Source: Actinomucor elegans
Lineage: Eukaryota; Mucoromycota; Mucoromycetes; Mucorales; Mucoraceae
Direction of reading: 5' to 3'
Length of the DNA: 64,000 bases
Assembly: GCA_026027325.1 (NCBI GenBank)
Contig: JAMSLZ010000007.1
Coordinates: forward strand, 1,860,001-1,924,000
The notes under the pieces are model-generated. The model was not told the DNA's origin. It worked only from the letters and a program-made list of their open reading frames with translations, and did no database searches. The translations under genes were made by a program, and so were the position numbers. This document shows positions 47,331-63,630 of this stretch, one piece after another (positions within the stretch are counted from its first letter, which is position 1; every line of letters begins with the position of its first letter).

Positions 47331-48111
47331 ATAATTCAATCCTTTATATGATTACTATGCCTTTTTTTTTTCTTTGTTTATGATGACCCCAAATTATCTC
47401 TCTTTTTCTTACACTATATATTATATACCTTTTTGTTTGAATCTCTTTCTTTACACACTTTCCTTTTTATAAATATAGCATTTTTTTTTCTTTTTATTAT
47501 ATACACAAAACAATCAATAAATTTTTTGATTTTTTAAATTGAGACAATAGGCAAGAAACCACATGTGAATGGGAAAACAGATCAACTTAACGCGCGCATT
47601 TAAGGCGGGGTCCAATCTATTGATTTTGACTGGATGCTGTAGTTTAATTAGTTTATTTTTTTGGTCATTTTTGTAGATCATTTTTGATTTTCTCTATAAC
47701 TTCGACACACTCTTTACATAGTAGAAATGCTTGGGCAGTCGAAATTATCGTTAATATTTTTTTTTACAACTTTAATTTCACATCAAATGATATTATGTTC
47801 TATTTCTGAATAACGAAATATGCTTGAGTTACATACAATCTTTCATATTTTTGCTTTCTCCTTCAAAGACTGATATATATATATATACAATACAAAAATT
47901 ACTTATGAGTAGCCTCCGATGCTTGAATTGTGAAATAAATCTCGAAAATGGTATTTTTTACCGCCAAAAGAACCTTGAATAAAATGGCTCTAAAAGGTCT
48001 GCCTTGGAGAATTGATTCAAACGCCGCTTCGAGCGGGTGGTGAGTCGAGGCACCAAAGTAAATAAAGCCTGACTGTGCAAGCTGTTCCTTTTCCTATATT
48101 GTATTGACAAA
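47331..48111. other. Intergenic region between the MYND gene and Trs85
   Basis: AT- and T-rich 3' flank of the MYND gene, then a ~500-bp upstream region for Trs85. A minus-strand ORF at 47958-48197 overlaps the Trs85 start and has no motif. Nothing else seen. Confidence 0.5.
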
Positions 48112-51100
48112 ATGGACAAGCCGCTACCTTTTAATCCATTGACGAGTAGTAATACTCGGGATTTAATTGCTCGAACTGTAGCTCCTCTAGTTGCCATTAC
48201 TGCTAGTGAAGATGCCGAAGAATTGTGCCGAGTAAATCACATTCCATCTTTTGCAGACTTCATTAAACCTTTTGGCGATATGATTGAAGGCAAAGGTATA
48301 AGCACTACAAGGACCAAGAAAGCGCACTAAAAACAAAACTAACTTTGACTAGTTGTCCCTCGAGATTGGCAAGGTACGCCTAGTCCTATTGATAACTTCA
48401 ACATTCGTTTCAAGCCAATCAATAAACTGGAAGAACCCAACCATCAAGCTGTTATGAAACTCGTACAAGAAAATGTCAAACGTAGAGGCAATGAGCAGCA
48501 AAAAGAAGGTGTTACTGAAGAGATTATTAGAAGTAGAAATGATGTGACAGAGGCCTACTTGAATAGTAAAGATACGCGTATATTTCCAGTATTCATATAA
48601 GCTTATTGTTCTATAGCACCTTTAGATGATTTAACACCTTGGTATGCAGACTTTAAAAACACCATTTTATCGCTTCGAGGTATTACAGAACACGAAACGT
48701 TTGATCATCCTGTAGCTACAATGATTGTTATCTCTTCTTCAAATCCTGATCCTGTTAGCACCATTATGCAACTGTATAACCCAAATGTACCTTCGTTCAC
48801 CATCGATAAACCTTATGTTGACACCAATATCTTGAGATACTATGTCGTTCTTCATGATCCTAATCGTACTTCTTTAGAGCAGTAAGTGCTTGCATGGTCT
48901 GCTTGACTGATAACTCATTTTTATTTAGTTCTACAGCAGTATTTGAAAAACTAAAAAGGACCGTTGGACTACATTGTCACTTGCTGACCATCAATTCGAA
49001 CCCCAGAGATCCATTAGACGAAGATAGTATAGAGGATATGTCACAGAAAGAAATAAGAGCTATTTGGGAGGATGGATTGGCTGCATCTTACAAGGTTGAG
49101 TCTGATTTACAAACATACGCTTCATCTTTATCTTCTGTCAATCAGAGTAACTTTGATTCAAATACCTCTTCTATGCCTACTTCGCCAAACCCATCTACAC
49201 CAGGCCATTCGCGTTCTACTTCTATATCCTCCAGCCTTAGCAATTTACCTTCCACTGTCATCCAAGGCACATCTATTCAATCAGTGCCTATTGATTTGTT
49301 AGATAGCAACAATACCAACAGTCAAGACGGAAGTCAGACTCTTAATTACACAGAAGACACTCCCACTGCTGTCCAATATGGTCGTTGCTTAACGCCACAA
49401 GACGTTAGTAATGTCAAAAGCATGGTACGTGAGTTTACCATTCAGAGCCTAATCCCCTTTATGGAACGTAATATCCAACATTGGAACGAACAAGTAGCAT
49501 CAGCCCGTCGAGGGCTCACAGGTCGACTCTTTGGTGCCAGTCGTCGTCTGTTTGGTACATCAACACGATCTCCTACACCACAATCGGTGCAAACAATCCC
49601 AGCACAGGGCCCTAACGTACCTGTCGGTGTCAACACACTCACCATTTACCCATTTTCGGCGCCTGAAGCTCAAATGCGTAAGCTAGCAGACTATGCCTTC
49701 ATGTTGCGCGACTACAAGTTTGCTCATACCATCTACGATACTGTACGTCGCGACTATGCTACTGAAAAGACATACAAATATCACGCTGGAACGCAAGAAA
49801 TGATGGGCATCTGTTTACTGATGCTTCCTCCTTCTCTCTCTGCTACCAAATCCGATGTAGATCGACATTTTGAATTGGCTGTACAGCAATACGTTGGTCG
49901 ATGCCGTTCGCCTTTTCACGCGACTCGTACTACCATCATTTACTATGAGCTTTTAAAAACGAGACGTCAATGGAAAGATATGCCTACAGCCTTGGTACGA
50001 ATGACTGGAGAGGATTCGGATTTACGCAGTGGTTTGTTTTTGGAACAAGCTGCACATTGCTTTTTACGTGCTCCAATGGTCCGTAAATATGGATTTCATT
50101 TAGTGATGGCTGGTCATCGTTATGGTAAAGCTCAGCAACGTTGGCACGCTTATCGATGTTACCAGCTCGCGTCATATGTACTGGAGAACCATCATTGGTC
50201 CATAGCTCAATCGCATATCCAATTTGCCTTGGGCCGCCAAGCGTTTCATCTTAACAAGTTGCAGCAAGCTGTGGGCTATTTTAGTAGTGTCTTGACGGAT
50301 GTCCATCAACAAACAACAACGGTGCAACAGCAGGTAGCTCATATGCGTGAGTTTCTATTCATTTACAAGCAATATGCTACCAGTGAAGGCTGGGATCCAC
50401 GCATCAAATCGTTGGCTGGATTAGAATTGCCTGTCATTGAGGATAAGCAGCTTTTGGTGACCCTGTCGAATGCTCAGCAAAAGTCAAGTGTGGGTGAAGA
50501 GTGGACGGCATTGGAACTGGAGCTATTGGAGGAATCGATTCAAAGCGGATTTATTTCAAGTTCCAAGCGTGCTATGGCAGTACAGCAGCAAGATGATCAC
50601 CGTGTTGTTTGTGCAGTTGGAGAACCAGCCATTGTACATGTAGAACTATACAATCCTTTACAGATAGCTATCACATTAAGCGACTTGATTCTGGGCTGTC
50701 AATATCAAGAATCGACCGAAGTGCAATCACCTACGAAAGATACCAATGAAGACATGCCTGTCTGTAAACCTTCTACTACTAATACCGAGGCCCTAAACAT
50801 GTTTGATTTCAATGACTTTGAACTTCAAAAGATTAGTGAAATCACGCTTGATCCATTGGAAAAGAAAATTGTAAGTTGGAATACTATCTTAGTAGTATAC
50901 TAAAACCATCTATGATTTAGATTAATTTGGCCATAGTCCCTAAACTTGAAGGCAGTGTACAAGTCAAAGGTCTTCATTACACACTCAATGACTTGGTGCA
51001 TACGTTCAGACCTTTCCATAAGCGAGGTCGTCGCCTTAACAAGAGTAAAGAAGATATGATGTCTGTGAATTATGCACTGGATCGTTCGCTGGATATCCTA

Positions 51101-52909
51101 GTCACTTCCCCAATGCCATTGTTGGACCTGAATTTTCACAATGTATCTGAAACCATCTTGTCTGGTGAAGTGGTGCAGACTGTCCTGGAGATCAATAACA
51201 AGGGTAATAAGGGTCTAACACGTTTGCGATTGAAAACGAGCCACCCAAGCTTTATCTCTGTTGGTAATCCGGAGGAAATGGATAAAGATATCTATGGTAA
51301 GAGCAACTAGATTTAATATTTGTTTAAATCACCCGTCTCATTCTATTGTCTATTTAGCCACCAATTCAAATGAGCAAGATACTGTTTCTATCGGTAATGA
51401 CCTCTTTGATGCTAGTGTCATTTCTATTCCATTACCATCCAACAGCGAAGGGCAAGGCGTAGTCATGCCGGGCGAAACAACACTAGTGCCTCTATGGATT
51501 CGTGGTGACCGCATTGGCAAACACACATTCAAGTTCTTGTTTAGTTATCAGTCTGATACAGACAATGTTATGATTGCTCACCGTACTCTTCGCTACACGA
51601 TCCATTTACAAGTGTTACCCAGTCTCAAAATCAACGCCTTTACACGACCCAGCACCACTGCCGTCAATGAATATATCCTTGGTGTCGAGATTGAAAATCT
51701 GCAGACTACAGCCCAATTTGATTTGACACAACTGACAGCTATCAGTCCTCAATGGCAAGTATCACCCCTGAGCATCCAATTGGAAGACAAGGAAGATGTA
51801 TTATCAAAAACCACAATGCCTCCACGTCAAACGACGTTTGCTTATTACAAGATTCGACGTGCGGATCAAGTAGATACATCGTGTCCTGAAGCATGGACAT
51901 CTCATGCACTTGGTGCGTTATTGATGAACAATCAAGGTAAGGCCAAAATGCCTACACCTTTACCAATCCAATTGAATTTGAGCAAGCTCTCTTTTGTAAG
52001 TCCTTTATATGTATTAGGTCCATTGAGCGCTAATATATTTGATAGAGAGATCATGATATACCATTTGACATTACACCTCTCAAGCATTTTGCACTCAATT
52101 CTCGTATGCATTGGCGTCAAGGGCATCTTGACAGTCAATTCCCTGCTATTGCTTCATCACGATACAATCAGTTATTTACATTGTATAACTCTGGTGATGT
52201 TGACTTAACACTGTATTGGAACATCCCACAGCTTAAACGCCATGGTCACCATTATATTATCGGTGTTAATCTGGGCGTGCAGCAAAACCCCTATCAGCAC
52301 TCACATCAGTTATTAGCAAATCAAGCTGTAACACAGCCAACACGATCCTTGTTTGAAGCAACAGCCAAGGAACGCGCATTATTAGTATCAAGTCTCACAC
52401 GTAATCGCATGCTGAAAGACGAGAGCCCCATTAAACTGATAGTGGAAACAGTGGATACACAAGCCCACGATTTTGATCAACAAGGGTAAATTTTGAATTT
52501 CTTTGCAAACATGTTGCAAACTAACCTTTGTTCGGGTAGCTTACTCAAGGTGCCTATTTCAATATCGCTCAAGAACTGTTCATGGAATCGAGCCAGTAAA
52601 TACACGTTGGAATTATTACCTTGGTCAGACTGTAAACCCAAATCAACGACAAATGCTTTGGCTGCCTCTAAAACAACCAATCTAAACATATTTCCTTTCC
52701 ATTGGACGGGTTCCACTGTCTTTTCAGGCACGTTGAAGCCAGAAGAAGGAGTAGAAATTGAGGCATTTGCTACATTCCAGTTACCAGGTGTTTACGATGT
52801 TAATCGATGGAAGTTGACAGTACGTTGTGTAGAAGGCGATAAAGAAGAAGGTGAAGTGTTTGTGCATCAGCCTACTTTACCTCAGCTGATTACAACTACC
52901 GCCATCTAA
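48112..52909 (+). CDS. TRAPP III subunit Trs85 / TRAPPC8
   Basis: Subunit that directs the TRAPP III Rab (Ypt1/Rab1) GEF to autophagy and early secretory membranes. Exons: 48112-48295, 48353-48577, 48617-48881, 48929-50870, 50921-51296, 51358-51995, 52046-52485, 52540-52909; 4440 nt, 1479 aa, with every phase agreeing. Conserved blocks: LIARTVAPLVAITASEDAEE (N-terminus), VVPRDWQGTPSPIDNFNI, TPWYADFKNTILSLRGITEH and FDHPVATMIVISSSNPDPV. A Ser/Thr/Asn-rich linker (about 290-360) is followed by VREFTIQSLIPFMERNIQHW, RKLADYAFMLRDYKFAHTIY and HAGTQEMMGICLLM, the alpha-solenoid region typical of TRAPPC8. The C-terminal third is beta-rich (immunoglobulin-like TRAPP C-terminal domains). At 1479 aa it is nearer animal TRAPPC8 than the short yeast Trs85. 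Confidence 0.93.
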
Positions 52910-53331
52910 ATATTACAATAAAAAATAATCATACAATTAGCAGTTTTCGTCTCTGTAATCATTTGTAATGTTATATGTATCTCTGCGTACAATATACAGG
53001 GCCATCACATAGTTTGAGCAGTAAGTTTGCTTCTTTTTATATCTTTGGACACAGTCAGCGTGTACGGCTTCTCATAGGATATAAGTTTGGTGATACTGAA
53101 GTAAAAAAATAAAAATAAAAATACACGCTTCAAGTTCTCTATCTTCTGTCTAAAACAATCCGTAGCTACAATATCTAGTCAATTAAAGAGAATGCTATTT
53201 ATTCTAAATATTCCTCGAAAATCAAATCTAAGCCTTGTTTGGTCAAGGATATAAGCTATACAGTCACTTCACTCTTCATTTAAAGACTTTATGAAAAAAA
53301 GTATAGCGCCAATAACAGTACGCGTAGGTCG
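52910..53331. other. Intergenic region after Trs85
   Basis: Short 3' flank with AATAAAAAA at 52917-52926 as a possible poly(A) signal. No gene. Confidence 0.5.
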
Positions 53332-53640
53332 TCAGTTTTTCAAAACAGCTTGATCATCTTTTTTGGGCAAAAGGTGTACTCCAATATCCTTCCATGATAG
53401 TGGTATGTTACCTTTTGTTAACGCGTTACTGTACACTTCAAGAATCAATGAATATAAAGCATGTATGTTGAAAAGTATCTTCAGATACTGGTAGGTGTGG
53501 CAAGTTAGTCCAGCAATTTTTATTTCGTAAAACCCTAGAGTGGAACGACTCACACCATAGCGAATCTCCTTTCCCTTTCTCATTAGCCAATAGCATCCTC
53601 AGTACTGTCGATCCTGCGGATAGTTTCATTGGTCAACAGA
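53332..53640 (-). pseudogene. LINE reverse transcriptase fragment
   Basis: On the minus strand the frame ends LEVYSNALTKGNIPLSWKD followed by IGVHLLPKKDDQAVLKN. This matches the first conserved RT block of LINE elements (a W-x-x-G/ILIPKKGD-type motif). Upstream pieces in another frame (53629-53438) suggest a frameshift. It is truncated on both sides, with no start or downstream RT motifs. It is in the opposite orientation to the LINE piece at 19-20 kb and covers the next part of the protein, so the two could come from one family. Confidence 0.6.
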
Positions 53641-53772
53641 CATTGCAAGTTAGAGAAAATTTTCAGGTTCCCTCGTCCAATGCGCGTCATCAAAAAACGT
53701 TCTGGAAAACTCGAGGTTGAAAAGCTGGAATTGCCCGGCTTTTATCGAATCTTTTTGTTTAAACATTAGAAC

Positions 53773-54177
53773 ATGCCTCGTCTTGTACCATTATTCACTG
53801 GATTAGCTTTAGCTGGAGCCATTACATACAAGTTTAAAAATGACCTTGTGCAAGATCAAAATGATATTAAGAATCGCTTACAGGATGCCAAGTCCACACT
53901 TGAGAAAGCAGTGACCACCGAACCAGCATACAACCGTACAACTTCTTATTTATCCGATTCTCAAAAATATGTTTCCAATCGATTGGTACCTTCAGGTAAC
54001 TATGGTTTAGGTGCATGAGATGCATGATACTCATTATATTGTATAGTCAAAGACTCTTGGAACAGTCAAATCATGAACGCAGCTCAATCTCTAGTTAAAG
54101 TAGATATCGGTTCCAAGGCCACCAAGCTATGGAACGAGTACGTCGTTGACAATGTCAAAGAATTAACCAAGAAATAA
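53773..54177 (+). CDS. Small mitochondrial inner-membrane-type protein, Mic12/Aim5-like
   Basis: Exons 53773-53995 and 54047-54177; 354 nt, 117 aa. A short hydrophobic N-terminal segment (PLFTGLALAGAITYKF) is followed by an amphipathic, Gln/Lys/Glu-rich helical region (NDIKNRLQDAKSTLEKAV) and a C-terminal helix with VKDSWNSQIMNAAQSLVK and LWNEYVVDNVKELTKK. Size, one TM helix near the N-terminus and the C-terminal W-N/L-W-N pattern resemble the fungal MICOS subunit Mic12 (Aim5/Fmp51). The match is by architecture and short motifs only. If correct it acts at crista junctions. The neighbouring septin-like gene starts only 138 bp downstream. Confidence 0.75.
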
Positions 54178-54314
54178 ACCAATTAGATCTTGTGATCATC
54201 ATGTGATTTGCATAAGCGTATTTATATCAGTTTCCCTTCTTTTCCTTTTCGCTTTTTCCTCTCCTTGTTACTTTTTACTATATACCACCATAATATACGA
54301 TTTCTACCGAGAAA

Positions 54315-55708
54315 ATGACGATAGATACATCAACGACGACTAAGACAAAGACAAAACAGCAAGATATCAATGATAGTTTTAGTATTTTCAGTTTTCAAGA
54401 TAGTTCGCAGCAGCAGCAACAGCAACAGCAACAGCAGCAGAGGCGAGTATTTTGTCATCCTAGTGACATGGATCAAAGTGAAAGCTGGGTAGTACCAAAG
54501 ATCAAATACCGACAATCACACCATTCGAGTCATTTCCGTATCATCGTTTGTGGTGATTCAGGTATGATTGATCAATGATATTTCAATTCAAGCTTACATG
54601 GTATAGGCATTGGTAAATCCTCTCTTGTTCAAGCATTAACTAATACGGAAATGAAAAAAACCGCTAACACGTTATTGGAGCCTATCGAGGTGCTGAACAA
54701 TGCAATGGATTTATGTGTGATTGATACCTGTGGATACGGTGCCCTACTTCGAGTAAGTACTTCCAAAGCAAACCAATTAAAAGTTAACAGTTTTAGGCTG
54801 AAAACGTGTTTTCAAGTGTCAAATCCTATCTTGAATTGCAATTTCAAAAGACGAATCAACTGTTCAACCCTCAGTTTAACGATATACAGCAACTGGACTA
54901 TGTTTTAAATCAGTCAAGCGACTGTTTATCGCATGTGGATTGCTGTCTCTATCTTGTCATGGGTCGAATCAAACCAGTAGATATAGAATATATGCGTACG
55001 ATACATGATCTAGTCAATATTATACCCGTGATCATTCAACCTGACTTGGCACTTCGACCTGAATTTATCATTCAGCAACGATTGGATATACTAGAAGCCT
55101 TATCCACCAATGAAATCAAAACTAGCTGCTTCGGATTTGACGAACAAGCTTGCACCCAACACCCTTCCTGTCCGCCTTTTATGCTGGACTGGTCATCTAC
55201 TAAACGTACATTCCATGGCCTACTACCATTAAAACAAGCTTTATATCAACATGCAACCAACTCCATATACCTTAAACAAGAAACCACTCGTAAATTCATT
55301 CAATGGCGATCCAATCTTACTATCAGCAGCAGTGTATCTTCTTCTTTTGTGAGTAGCTCTACCAGCTCTGAATCGATTCAACAAAATATACGGATATCAC
55401 AGTATATCAGTGAAAGGCGGCATAGTATGGAAAAAGAACTTCTGAGGCTTCGCAAAGAGTTTGATTTAGCAAACAAGCACAAAAAGACTGAATTGATATT
55501 AAAAGAGATCAATGCACTGGTAATGGACAATAAACAAGACGTGCTTTTACAAAATCTTTTGAATCACAGCAACAGCAGCAGCAGCAGCAACAGTAGTGAC
55601 CGCAGCAATTATAGCCAAATCGCCTGGGTTTCTTTATCTTTTACCTTATTCATTATTATTTGTTATCTGCATTTTTCGAATAATAGTAGGCAACTGCCGT
55701 TTGATTAA
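54315..55708 (+). CDS. Septin-like GTPase with C-terminal transmembrane anchor
   Basis: Exons 54315-54561, 54607-54752, 54797-55708; 1305 nt, 434 aa. The N-terminus is disordered with a poly-Gln run (about 32-42). FRIIVCGDSGIGKSSLVQAL holds the P-loop (GDSGIGKSS, 80-88). VIDTCGYG is a G3-type DxxG motif (Asp about 122). The layout then follows septins, with CLYLVMGRIKPVDIEYM matching the septin region before G4, but the expected AKAD is replaced by IQPD (VIIQPDLAL), so guanine specificity is doubtful. A charged coiled-coil-like stretch (MEKELLRLRKEFDLANKHKK) and a Ser/Asn run lead to one C-terminal hydrophobic segment, IAWVSLSFTLFIIICYLHF. It is not one of the core Cdc3/10/11/12 septins. Function unknown; membrane-tethered septin-like GTPase is inference. 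Confidence 0.8.
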
Positions 55709-55912
55709 GGAGCATTGGCTTGTTTTTTGTTATTACACGTGAGTTAAGCAAGGGGAATAAGGTCATTAATCCAATGACAATCATCAAAAATGGCGAAAAA
55801 GATAAGAAAAAGAGTAAGGGGCAGATGTTTGGAAAATGCATAAATTGGCCAGTTTTCCTTTCTCTTTCTTTCTTTTTTTCTTTCTTTCTTTTACTATATA
55901 GAATGCCTATAA
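55709..55912 (+). promoter_or_regulatory. Short upstream region of SERTA-like gene
   Basis: Gap of ~200 bp. A CT/T-rich leader lies at about 55855-55890 and CTATATAGAA near 55894-55903 sits just before the 55913 ATG. Confidence 0.35.
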
Positions 55913-56245
55913 ATGATACAACAGCAGCAGCAGCAAACGTATGATCTATTTCACTTGGCAGAACTATCATTTTACAAACTAAAAGAAACCTTACAATACA
56001 AAGAACCTCCACTTTTACGTCAACTCTTTATTCGTAATGTACTATTATCCAGTTCACAAATGATTGATATGCAAGAACAGCAAGTTTGGTTAGATGCTTG
56101 CTTTGATGAATTATTATATGAAGAAGATGAAGAAATGGAAGATCAACCAATCAAACAGGAACAAGAAATACTCGTATTAGCCTTTAACAATACCGCTAAA
56201 CCATATCATAAACAAGGATCTACAACCGCTCTATTCTTTATGTAA
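55913..56245 (+). CDS. Small SERTA-domain-like protein
   Basis: Single exon, 110 aa. After a poly-Gln start, residues ~12-45 read LFHLAELSFYKLKETLQ then YKEPPLLRQLFIRNVLL. This fits the SERTA pattern of animal Sertad proteins (S-x-x-KL ... EP-x-LR-x-x-L-I-x-N-x-L). The rest is acidic: VWLDACFDELLYEEDEEMED resembles a short acidic activation or cyclin/PHD-bromo-binding type segment. The match is by eye only. The gene sits in a 205-bp gap after the septin-like gene and converges on SMC3, whose stop is 111 bp away. If correct it would be a small nuclear co-regulator. Confidence 0.6.
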   Translation: MIQQQQQQTYDLFHLAELSFYKLKETLQYKEPPLLRQLFIRNVLLSSSQMIDMQEQQVWLDACFDELLYEEDEEMEDQPIKQEQEILVLAFNNTAKPYHKQGSTTALFFM

Positions 56246-56355
56246 ATAAGACTCCTAAGTCTCACTCATTATATATACAAATATATATATATATATATAT
56301 CAATCATGCTTATAAAAAAAACCCCCCAATATATACTTTATTATTATTACTATGC
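56246..56355. other. Short convergent 3' intergenic region
   Basis: 110 bp between the SERTA-like and SMC3 stop codons. Contains (TA)n at about 56280-56300 and a C run; 3' UTRs of the two genes may overlap. Confidence 0.5.
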
Positions 56356-60843
<4,488 letters not shown>

Positions 60844-61362
60844 GGTTTAAAGCGAAAAGAAGGTTAAAAACGAAAAGAAAACCAGGCAAGAAATAGGGAA
60901 AGAAACGCGTCCCGCGTCAAACGCGATTATTGATTCATTGCATATTTTCCATTGGATAGCGGAGCTTGTATGTTAGAGACTCGCTCAGGACGCAAAAAAC
61001 AATTGGCCTGACTTTTGATCTCTTTTTTCATGATAAATAACTCACACATTATACATAAAGTGTAATATCAACATTTGTACATTATTGAATTACATAAAGA
61101 TTATTCGCTGTTTTCTTTTTTTTTCATAACATTATCTTTAAAAAAAAGACGATTGTATTAGCTATTACAAACATAACGATAGTTCAAGTATTTACTTGCA
61201 TGCTATCAAGCTTTTTTTTTTACTTGTCTTTATTGTTAAATGCAATCTGAAAATACAGGTTACTGTCTCATAAAATGTCAAGAATGCATCGGAGATTTAA
61301 AGGTGATCTAAGGGCTATCCCCTCAGACATTTTTGAGATTCATTCCATTTTAAATATTGACA

Positions 61363-61440
61363 GATTTCGCGATTAATTCCAAGCCAATGTCGCATCTATT
61401 AACTGGCACTTATTCATAATAAACTGTTATATCTATGAGA
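61363..61440 (+). repeat. Dispersed repeat family copy
   Basis: Carries AGATTTCGCGATTAATTCCA, AGCCAATGTCGCATCTATTA, ACTGGCACTTATTCATAATA, AACTGTTATATCTATG in family order. Confidence 0.7.
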
Positions 61441-61545
61441 TCATTTTTACAATCGAAATATAATGGCTGGTTAACATATAGATTAATACCTGATAGTCAA
61501 GTAAAAATATATTTCATGTAAACTAACTTGCTAAAAAATTACAAA

Positions 61546-61620
61546 TTTCTCCGCTGATTTTGGCCTAATGGCGCATTTGACAAGCAATCTATGTTCATAA
61601 TGAACTATGGCATCTATATA
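61546..61620 (+). repeat. Dispersed repeat family copy
   Basis: Carries CTCCGCTGATTTTGGCCTAA, TGGCGCATTTGACAAGCA, TCTATGTTCATAATGAACTA, TGGCATCTATATAGC in family order. Confidence 0.7.
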
Positions 61621-62418
61621 GCTTTTTTTTCACTGAAATACAATGAACTTATCATATGAGCAATAAGTAATCAATAGTGAATGTATATATTTTTTTCATT
61701 TCTGAATAAATTTAATAATTATTCATCCTGGTTTACTTTCGTTTCTAATGAATAATCCATACTCGGAAGGAAGCACTTCATTCGAAGTTGATTATTAAGG
61801 ATTAAAATTTGGTAGCTAAAGTAGCTTTGCTTTCATTCTGTAAACTTATTTCCGATGACAAACGTCTACAACCCAGGATAGAATTTTTGGATAAAAACGT
61901 TGCTTTCCGTATCTGTATAAAAGGTGTTCAAAGATGCTCATTTGCGTATTCTTTAGTTACAACCAGTGTTAAATAAAGCGACAGCATGGTATGAAAGGAT
62001 ATTGTAAAGCATACTAGCATATCTCGTTTATCTCTAGTTATGTAGGATGATTTAATCAAGTTTTGGTACTACTCTACATAAACTTTTAAACTAACTGATC
62101 CGATTTGCTCAGCAATACTATGAATAAAGAAAAGCCTCAGACCAGAAATTAAAAAAAAAAAAGCTTGATTGCGGAACATCGGCTTCAGGCACGCGTTAAG
62201 AAACAAGACTTGACTAAAAGAGGCTACTTCTTGATATTGTGCAAAAAGAAACAGGGCTTGTCAGTACATTTGGCTTAGCAGTTTCTCTTCTTTTTTGAAA
62301 GACATATTGTACAACTCATCCTGATGTAGTACATGCCTTGGCTGTTATAAAGACTTGATACTGACATTTTTTTTTCTTTTTCTTCATCTATCTACTATAG
62401 TACTGCAAAAAAAAAAAA

Positions 62419-63448
62419 ATGACTGTATCTGAAAACACGTTTCCTCTTGGTTACTTTTATATCGTATCCAAGATGAATGAACTCGTTATAGATTTACGCG
62501 AACCTGAGACTGCTACCGTAAGAAAAGAATACGTTGTTATAGTGCAAATATTCATTATTTTTATAGGTTTCCTCCAAAATTGTCATGGCAGTCAAGAAGC
62601 CTACTTCTCCCGAGAGAGACAGTCAACTTTGGATCCATCAAAACGGTTTCTTGACAAACAAGGCTACCGGTTTAGTGTTGGATATTAACAAAGCTGAAAG
62701 CTTTATTGGTATGTACTATATACTTGGACAAACGCCAAGAAGGCTAACTTGTTACTACACAGCCATTTTCACCAAAGAGAATCGCTTATACTTGGATCAA
62801 ATGAAGGAACAAGAGGCTGTAAAGTATAAAATAACGGATGATAGGTACTTGTAATACAGACTAAAAAAATATATTTTAAGGCCAACGACCAGCGCTTCGG
62901 ATATGAATCCGAGCATGGATATATCTATGCTTTATGTAACCCAGAATTAGTGGTTGATATTCGTCACGAAGAGGAGAAGGAAGGCGCCCGTGTTATGGTA
63001 TATCGCAAGAAGCCTGTTGAGGAAGCCAAGAATCAACTTTGGACAATTGAACCAGCAGATCCTCCTCGTATGATCGATTCAGACGATGAAGACGAAGATG
63101 ATAGCAAACGTGAACGTATGAAGGCATGGTTCGGTAACTGGAAGGGTTGGGGTCATAAGAAGCGCGAAGTCTTGAATGAAAAAGAACTCGAGGAAGCCAA
63201 CAAGAAGGTCTACAAAGAAAACAAGTCTAAGGCTAGGTAAATCATATTATTTATTTATTTTGTAAATATCTCTGGTATTCATTATATACAATAGTTACGA
63301 ATTGATTGCTGCTGCCGTTGCTTACGAGGCTGTTAATATGTGGGAAAAGAAACAAAAGGAAGAAGGAAATGAAGTACAACACGCTACTGCAAAGAAGTTG
63401 ATTGCTGGCATTGCTGCTAAAGAGGTACATAGTATACATATATTGTGC

Positions 63449-63480
<32 letters not shown>

Positions 63481-63630
63481 TTATTTATTTTTTTTTACTA
63501 ATATAATGTTTAGCTTGTCAAGTTACTGCACGATAGAGGTTCAGATGATAATGAAGAAAAGACTAATTTGATGTCCAAGATGGCTACTGCCGCAGCAACC
63601 AATTACTTTGATTCAAAGCATGGTTATTAA
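62419..63630 (+). CDS. Ricin B-type beta-trefoil fused to CipC-like (DUF3759) domain
   Basis: Exons: 62419-62517, 62567-62708, 62763-62818, 62881-63236, 63295-63424, 63514-63630; 900 nt, 299 aa. The N-terminal ~150 residues look like a ricin-B beta-trefoil: GYFYIVSKMNELVIDL, SQLWIHQNGFLTNKATGLVL and NQLWTIEPADPPR, with the repeated (Q)-x-W-type pattern. An acidic then basic linker follows (IDSDDEDEDDSKRERMK). The C-terminal ~100 residues, YELIAAAVAYEAVNMWEKKQ, HATAKKLIAGIAAKE and LVKLLHDRGSDDNEEKTN, match the CipC/DUF3759 family induced by antibiotics and stress. No signal peptide, so probably cytosolic. Exon 3 must end at 62818 before GTAAAG to keep frame into NDQRFGYESEHGYIYAL. A strong TATA-like element and CT/A-rich leader suggest inducible expression. 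Confidence 0.88.

Larger units (their letters stand above)
60844..62418. other. Gene-poor intergenic region with two repeat copies
   Basis: Shared upstream region of SMC3 (left) and the ricin/CipC gene (right). Repeat copies at 61363-61440 and 61546-61620. A TATA-like TATAAAG at 62346-62352 lies ~70 bp before 62419, followed by CT- and A-rich leader. Confidence 0.55.
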
